From: Glycocaulis albus
Lineage (GTDB): Bacteria > Pseudomonadota > Alphaproteobacteria > Caulobacterales > Maricaulaceae
Direction: 5' to 3'
Length of the DNA stretch: 64,000 nucleotides
Assembly (NCBI RefSeq): GCF_014639075.1
Contig: NZ_BMFS01000001.1
Span: 124,001-188,000, forward strand
Shown: piece after piece, positions 59,986 to 64,000 of the stretch
Numbering within the stretch: the stretch's first letter is position 1
Layout of the letters: each line of letters opens with the position of its first letter
Notes under the pieces: generated by a model
The model's database searches: none
The model's input: only the letters and a program-made list of their open reading frames with translations
Told to the model about the DNA's origin: nothing
Position numbers and translations under genes: made by a program

Positions 59986-60726
59986 ATGACCATGCCAGAC
60001 AGCAGCGCTGACGGCCTCCATGTCGATTCGATCGGCAAGGCGTTCGGCAGGCGTGTCGTGGTGAAGTCGGTTTCACTCAAAGTGTGCCGCGGCGAGGTTG
60101 TCGGACTGCTCGGCCCCAATGGCGCGGGCAAGACCACCTGCTTTTACATGATTACCGGGCTGATACCGGCCGATCATGGCCGTATCGTGCTGGATGGAGA
60201 GGACATTACCGCCTTTCCGATGTTCCAGCGCGCGCGTCTGGGGATCGGTTATCTGCCGCAGGAAGCCTCGATTTTCCGTGGCATGACGGTCTATGAAAAT
60301 GTCACGGCCACGGCGGAGATCGCCGAAAAGGACAAGACGGCACGCAAAAAGCTGGTCGAGGACCTGCTCGAGGAGCTGGGTGTTGACCATTTGCGCGACA
60401 GTCCGGCCATGGCTCTCTCGGGCGGTGAGCGCCGCCGGGTGGAAATTGCGCGCGCACTGGCAACGCGTCCCGGTTTCATCCTGCTGGACGAGCCGTTTGC
60501 CGGCATCGACCCGCTGGCGATCGCCGATATCCGCGATCTGATCCTGTTTCTCAAACAGCGCGGGATCGGCATTCTCATTACCGATCACAATGTGCGCGAA
60601 ACGCTGCAGATAACCGATCGCGCAGCGATCATTCATGACGGGCAGGTGTTGTTCGAGGGCAAGCCCGAGGCCGTGCGCGCCGATCCGTCCGTGCGCCGCG
60701 TCTATCTCGGCGACAGTTTTCAGTAG
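59986..60726 (+). CDS. lptB: LPS export ABC transporter ATP-binding protein LptB
   Basis: A 246-residue ATPase powering LPS extraction with LptFG. Walker A GPNGAGKTT (43-51), Q-loop GYLPQEASIFRGM, signature LSGGERRRVEIARAL, Walker B FILLDEPFAGIDPLA and the switch His in ITDHNVRETL are perfect LptB hallmarks. The start is not certain: ATG 59986 (after GAGGG about 11 bases away) is chosen over ATG 59992. It is followed by rpoN after 11 bases. Confidence 0.95.
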   Translation: MTMPDSSADGLHVDSIGKAFGRRVVVKSVSLKVCRGEVVGLLGPNGAGKTTCFYMITGLIPADHGRIVLDGEDITAFPMFQRARLGIGYLPQEASIFRGMTVYENVTATAEIAEKDKTARKKLVEDLLEELGVDHLRDSPAMALSGGERRRVEIARALATRPGFILLDEPFAGIDPLAIADIRDLILFLKQRGIGILITDHNVRETLQITDRAAIIHDGQVLFEGKPEAVRADPSVRRVYLGDSFQ

Positions 60727-60737
60727 GGCAAGACCGG

Positions 60738-62237
60738 ATGACGAAGCTCGGACAAAGGCTGGAGGCAAGGCAGGGGCAGGGTCTGGTGATGACCCCGCAG
60801 CTCCAGCAGGCCATCAAGCTGTTGCAGCTGAACAATATGGAGCTGGCCGAGTTCGTCGAGGAAGAGCTGGAGCGCAACCCGCTGCTGGAGCGTGATGAAC
60901 GCCCCGAGCCGGGAGGAGAGGATGAGCGCAATGCGGCCATGGATTCTGGCGATCCGCATGGCGAGCTGAGCTTTGATGCGCCGTCGGCTGCAGCCGACGA
61001 GGCGCTCGATGCCGACCGCGAGGCGATGTACGCCGACAGCGCGCCCGACATGGCCGGAGCCAGGGATACCGGCGGGGCGGTGGACTGGTCGCGCGCCGGC
61101 AAGGGTGGCGGCGGCTTTGATGGCGAGGATTTTGACGCCGCGGCGCATGCCAGCCGCGAGAAAACCCTGCGCGAGCATCTGCACGACCAGCTGGCGGATC
61201 TCGCACTGACCAGTGCGGACCGGCTCATCGCCGCCCATCTGATCGATCTGGCTGACGATGACGGCTATATGCGTGCCGATCTTGGCGAAACCGCAGAGCG
61301 CCTTGGCGTTACCGTCTCCGAGGTGGAGGCGCTGCTCGCGCGCCTGCAGGCGTTCGAGCCAGCCGGCGTCATGGCGCGCGGGCTGCAGGAGTGTCTGGCG
61401 ATACAGCTGGCCGAGCGTGACCGTCTGGACCCGGCCATGGCGGCCCTGGTGGATAACCTGCCGCTGCTGGCCAAGCATGACTATGCCGGCCTCCGGTCGA
61501 TCTGCGAGGTGGACCAGGACGATCTTGAGGACATGATCGCCGAGTTGAAGCGGCTGACGCCCAAGCCGGGCCTTGCCTTCGGTTCTGACAATACGCGTGC
61601 TGTCGAACCGGACGTGTATGTGCGTGAGCGCCCGGATGGCAGCTGGGCGGTGGAGCTGAACACAGACACGCTGCCGCGCGTGCTGATGAATAACCGGTAT
61701 GCCGCGCAGATCGCGGGCAGCGCCCGCTCGGCGGAGGAAAAGACCTTCATCACCGAATGCGCGCAGAATGCCTCATGGCTGGTCAAAAGCCTCGATCAGC
61801 GCGCCCGCACCATCCTGAAAGTGGCCAGCGAGATCGTCCGCCAGCAGGATGCGTTCCTGGCCAAGGGCGTGGCCTGGCTGCGGCCGCTGAACCTGAAGAC
61901 GGTCGCGGACGCTGTGGGCATGCACGAAAGCACGGTCAGCCGCGTCACCTCGAATAAATATGTGTCGACGCCGCGCGGCCTGTTCGAGCTGAAATATTTC
62001 TTCACCTCGTCCATTGCCTCGGCCGATGGCGGCGAGGCGTATTCCGCCGAGGCGGTGCGATACCGTATCAAGGCCATGATCCAGGCCGAAACCATCAACG
62101 AGATCATGAGCGATGATGCGATTGTCGACCGGCTTCTGGCTGACGGGATCGAGATTGCCCGGCGCACCGTGGCAAAATACCGCGAGGCGATGAATATCCC
62201 CTCCTCGGTGCAGCGCCGCCGCATGATGAAGCGTTAG
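60738..62237 (+). CDS. rpoN: RNA polymerase sigma-54 factor
   Basis: A 499-residue sigma-54. Region I is Gln/Leu-rich (LGQRLEARQGQGLVMTPQLQQAIKLLQLNNMELAEFVEEEL), followed by an acidic region II and the core-binding region with FEPAGVMARGLQECLAIQL. The HTH (MHESTVSRVTSNKYVSTPRGLFELKYFFTS) is followed by the RpoN box ARRTVAKYREAMNIPSSVQRRR for -24/-12 promoters. The position between lptB and hpf-ptsN is the conserved proteobacterial arrangement. Confidence 0.97.
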   Translation: MTKLGQRLEARQGQGLVMTPQLQQAIKLLQLNNMELAEFVEEELERNPLLERDERPEPGGEDERNAAMDSGDPHGELSFDAPSAAADEALDADREAMYADSAPDMAGARDTGGAVDWSRAGKGGGGFDGEDFDAAAHASREKTLREHLHDQLADLALTSADRLIAAHLIDLADDDGYMRADLGETAERLGVTVSEVEALLARLQAFEPAGVMARGLQECLAIQLAERDRLDPAMAALVDNLPLLAKHDYAGLRSICEVDQDDLEDMIAELKRLTPKPGLAFGSDNTRAVEPDVYVRERPDGSWAVELNTDTLPRVLMNNRYAAQIAGSARSAEEKTFITECAQNASWLVKSLDQRARTILKVASEIVRQQDAFLAKGVAWLRPLNLKTVADAVGMHESTVSRVTSNKYVSTPRGLFELKYFFTSSIASADGGEAYSAEAVRYRIKAMIQAETINEIMSDDAIVDRLLADGIEIARRTVAKYREAMNIPSSVQRRRMMKR

Positions 62238-62367
62238 CACGCTGGTGCCCGAAACCTGTCCTGCACGTCATTAACCAGTTATCTGCATTGACGCCCCCGC
62301 CCGGCTTGCTACCGTCACTGCATCCGGTACAGAACCGGATATTCGGCCACGCGTTGTCTTGAAGCGC

Positions 62368-62397
62368 CAGGGGCCTTTTTGAAAAAGGGCTCCTGCA
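62368..62397 (+). other. Stem-loop in the rpoN-hpf gap
   Basis: CAGGGGCCTTTTT and AAAAAGGGCTCCTG form a long imperfect hairpin about 40 bases before the hpf start. Without a T tract behind it, it may be an attenuator or a processing site. The surrounding 62238-62432 should hold the hpf promoter. Confidence 0.5.
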
Positions 62398-62432
62398 GCC
62401 AGCGCAACGCGCCAGCGGCAGATGGAGTCATC

Positions 62433-63059
62433 ATGCACATCCAGTTTGTTTCCAAAGGTATCGACGTTTCTCCCGCCCTTCGCGAACGCATTGAGGGCAA
62501 GGTGGAGGAGGGTACGGCGAAGTATTTCAGCCGTCCCGGCGAGGCGTTTGTAACCGCCGCCAAGGAAGGGTTCGGCTTCCGGGTGGAATGCGCCCTGCAC
62601 CTGCCTTCGGGCGCCTTCCTGCAGGCCACCGGCGAGGGGGCGGATGCCTATGCGGCTGCCGAGATTGCCGTCGGACATCTGGAAAAACGCCTGCGCCGTT
62701 ACAAGCGCCGCCTGAAGGATCATCACGCAGAGAACAAGTTGGAACTGCCCGCGGAAGAAACACCCATTGTGGTGTTCCGCGGCAATGGACGCGCCGTCAC
62801 GCTGGATGAAGATGACAGCGATCTTGATGATGGCGGCGCTACGGGCGGCAGCGAGCCGGTGATTGTCGCCGAGACAGTGGGTGAGCTGCGCACGCTGACG
62901 GTGTCGATGGCGGTCCATGAGATGGACGTGCTCGATACCCCCTTCATGCTGTTTCGAAATGCGGCAAGCGGATCGCTGAATGTCGTCTACAGACGCCCTG
63001 ATGGTCATGTGGGGTGGATTGATCCGGCCCGAGAGGCTAAAGACGGCGCCGTTCGCTGA
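62433..63059 (+). CDS. hpf: Ribosome hibernation-promoting factor (long form)
   Basis: A 208-residue long HPF. The N-terminal S30AE domain (VSKGIDVSPALRERIEGKVEEGTAKYF through LEKRLRRYKRRLKDHH) binds the 30S decoding site. After a linker of about 45 residues, the C-terminal domain MAVHEMDVLDTPFMLFRNAASGSLNVVYRRPDGHVGWI is the dimerisation domain that pairs 70S into 100S ribosomes. GGAG precedes the ATG at 62433. A terminator stem spans its stop codon. Confidence 0.95.
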   Translation: MHIQFVSKGIDVSPALRERIEGKVEEGTAKYFSRPGEAFVTAAKEGFGFRVECALHLPSGAFLQATGEGADAYAAAEIAVGHLEKRLRRYKRRLKDHHAENKLELPAEETPIVVFRGNGRAVTLDEDDSDLDDGGATGGSEPVIVAETVGELRTLTVSMAVHEMDVLDTPFMLFRNAASGSLNVVYRRPDGHVGWIDPAREAKDGAVR

Positions 63060-63072
63060 ACGGGGCCTTTTT
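63045..63072 (+). terminator. Intrinsic terminator overlapping the hpf stop codon
   Basis: GGCGCCGTTC (63045-63054) pairs with GAACGGGGCC (63058-63067) with one mismatch, loop GCT, then TTTTT. The hpf TGA (63057-63059) sits across the loop and the 3' arm. It would uncouple ptsN from the upstream mRNA. Confidence 0.75.
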
Positions 63073-63100
63073 CCGGCCCGCCGACAAGCAAAGGCGTGAC

Positions 63101-63565
63101 ATGGCATTGTCAGACCTGATCCCGCCCGGAGGGGCGGTGGCAGACCTGCCCGGCACAAGCCGCAAGCAGGTTCTCCAGTCATTGTGTGACCTGGCACAGC
63201 GCACCTTGCATGTGCCTGCGCGAAGGGTGCTGGATGCCGTCATGGAGCGTGAGAAGCTGGGGTCTACGGGTGTCGGCGATGGCGTGGCCATCCCCCATGC
63301 CCGCACCAGCGATGTCGACCGTGTCTGCGGCGTGTTCGCACGCCTGAAAACGCCGGTTGATTTCGACGCCATGGACGGACGCCACGCCGATCTGGTCTTC
63401 CTGCTTCTGGCACCGGAAGATTCCGGGGCTGAGCATTTGAAGGCTCTTGCGCGCGTTGCCCGGCTCTTCCGCCGGGAGGATATCCGCACCGCGTTGCGCG
63501 CGGCGCCTGATTCAGCGGCTGTGAACGCCATTCTGTCGGGGATGGCCCATACGGACGCGGCGTAG
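63101..63565 (+). CDS. ptsN: PTS IIA-like nitrogen-regulatory protein PtsN (EIIA-Ntr)
   Basis: A 154-residue EIIA-Ntr of the nitrogen phosphotransferase system. The phosphoryl-accepting His66 is in GVAIPHARTSDV. MEREKLGSTGVGDG and DAMDGRHADLVFLLLAPEDSGAEHLKALARVARLF are typical. It regulates K+ transport, carbon and nitrogen metabolism by protein contacts. rpoN-hpf-ptsN is the conserved order; here a terminator precedes ptsN, so it likely has its own promoter in the short gap. Confidence 0.95.
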   Translation: MALSDLIPPGGAVADLPGTSRKQVLQSLCDLAQRTLHVPARRVLDAVMEREKLGSTGVGDGVAIPHARTSDVDRVCGVFARLKTPVDFDAMDGRHADLVFLLLAPEDSGAEHLKALARVARLFRREDIRTALRAAPDSAAVNAILSGMAHTDAA

Positions 63566-63573
63566 GGCGCGGA

Positions 63574-64000
63574 TCAGCGCTGCATCCCGGCTTCGATGTG
63601 TCCGTCAGCGTGCACGATCGCGTGCTTCATGCCTTGCGAATTGTATTGCGCGCTGACATGGCCCTTTGAATCCACCGCGATAATCCCGCCATCCCCGCCA
63701 AGCTCGGCGATATCGTCGAGCGCGCCCTTGACGGCCTCGTCGAGCGAAGATCCCAGGTAGCGCATGCGTGCGGACACGTCGGCCGCCGCATTGGCGCGCA
63801 TGAAGTATTCTCCCTGGCCGGTGCAGGACACGGCAACACGCGCATCGGCCCAGGTGCCCGACCCGATAATGGGCGTATCGCCGACCCGCCCCCAACGCTT
63901 TCTGAGCGTGCCGCCGGTAGAGGTGGCGCCGCACAGAATGCCGTCGCTGTCGAGCACAACGCAGCCGACCGTTCCAGTCGCGATCTCGCGCCCATCCGGT
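63574..64000 (-). CDS. Isoaspartyl peptidase/L-asparaginase family protein (5' truncated by window edge)
   Basis: The C-terminal (beta-subunit) part of an Ntn-hydrolase: 141 codons are visible and the gene runs off the right end. The autocatalytic nucleophile Thr is visible in ATGTVGCVVLDSDGILCGATSTGG. The later RVGDTPIIGSGTWADARVAVSCTGQGEYFMR and LGGDGGIIAVDSKGHVSAQYNSQGMKHA are family-typical. It is a precursor that self-cleaves before that Thr and hydrolyses iso-Asp peptides or asparagine. The convergent ptsN gene ends 8 bases away. Confidence 0.88.
   Translation of the reverse strand, partial: PDGREIATGTVGCVVLDSDGILCGATSTGGTLRKRWGRVGDTPIIGSGTWADARVAVSCTGQGEYFMRANAAADVSARMRYLGSSLDEAVKGALDDIAELGGDGGIIAVDSKGHVSAQYNSQGMKHAIVHADGHIEAGMQR

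Overview
The window is a high-GC, densely packed alphaproteobacterial chromosome segment. Gene content and order (gltD-gltB, rpsP-rimM-trmD-rplS near ffh, lptC-lptA-lptB-rpoN-hpf-ptsN, an OxyR/AhpC/AhpD set, TadE/TadG, a PagL-type deacylase and many small secreted proteins) fit an aquatic member of the Caulobacterales/Maricaulales/Hyphomonadaceae area. That placement is inference from gene content only; no rRNA or species marker lies here.

Layout. 1-2.8 kb: LytTR membrane regulator, a divergent ArsR/SRPBCC pair sharing a perfect palindromic operator, and a cold-shock protein. 2.9-9 kb: M3 peptidase lipoprotein, then a leftward ABC ATPase-permease-aminotransferase operon. 9-17.5 kb: acyl-CoA desaturase, fabI, a MazE-like/MazF toxin-antitoxin pair with a palindromic operator, a leftward acyltransferase/epoxide hydrolase/RarD operon, and an M28 peptidase lipoprotein. 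17.6-21.3 kb: a BASS transporter fused translationally to a D-aminoacylase-type amidohydrolase, a 48-residue basic protein and a HigBA module backed onto the end of gltB. 21.3-28.3 kb: gltD-gltB, then iron genes bfd and bfr behind a Fur-like box. 28.5-30.8 kb: a compact zinc-uptake locus (ZIP permease, His-rich ZrgA/DUF2796 protein, DUF3299 protein) with two Zur-like boxes. 31-36.8 kb: PagL-like protein, two tandem secreted paralogues, purA, a multi-hairpin repeat, a Tat-exported D-amino-acid-oxidase-like protein whose domain order is circularly permuted, and a GlpQ-type lipoprotein.

37-42.7 kb is the ribosome/SRP cluster rplS-trmD-rimM-rpsP-ffh, read leftward. It is interrupted by two tandem secreted paralogues and by a GIY-YIG nuclease gene enclosed by paired palindromic repeats. 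43-49.5 kb: M20 dipeptidase, a strikingly AT-rich DUF4238 gene that looks horizontally acquired, gshB overlapping a gene of unknown function, another repeat, and tadE-tadG. 49.6-56 kb: small membrane proteins, a dicarboxylate symporter, the peroxide-defence locus ahpD/ahpC with divergent oxyR, uppP and an NDUFA9-like protein. 56.3-64 kb: tRNA-Leu(CAG), a beta-barrel protein, an RNase D-like exonuclease, and the envelope/sigma-54 cluster lptC-lptA-lptB-rpoN-hpf-ptsN, ending in a truncated isoaspartyl peptidase gene.

Regulatory themes visible in the DNA are metal homeostasis (Zur- and Fur-like boxes), peroxide response (OxyR with both redox cysteines), autoregulated toxin-antitoxin modules and several intrinsic terminators. 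The most unusual elements are the permuted oxidase, the ABC-less zinc locus, the nuclease-bearing array of paired palindromes and the AT-rich DUF4238 gene.
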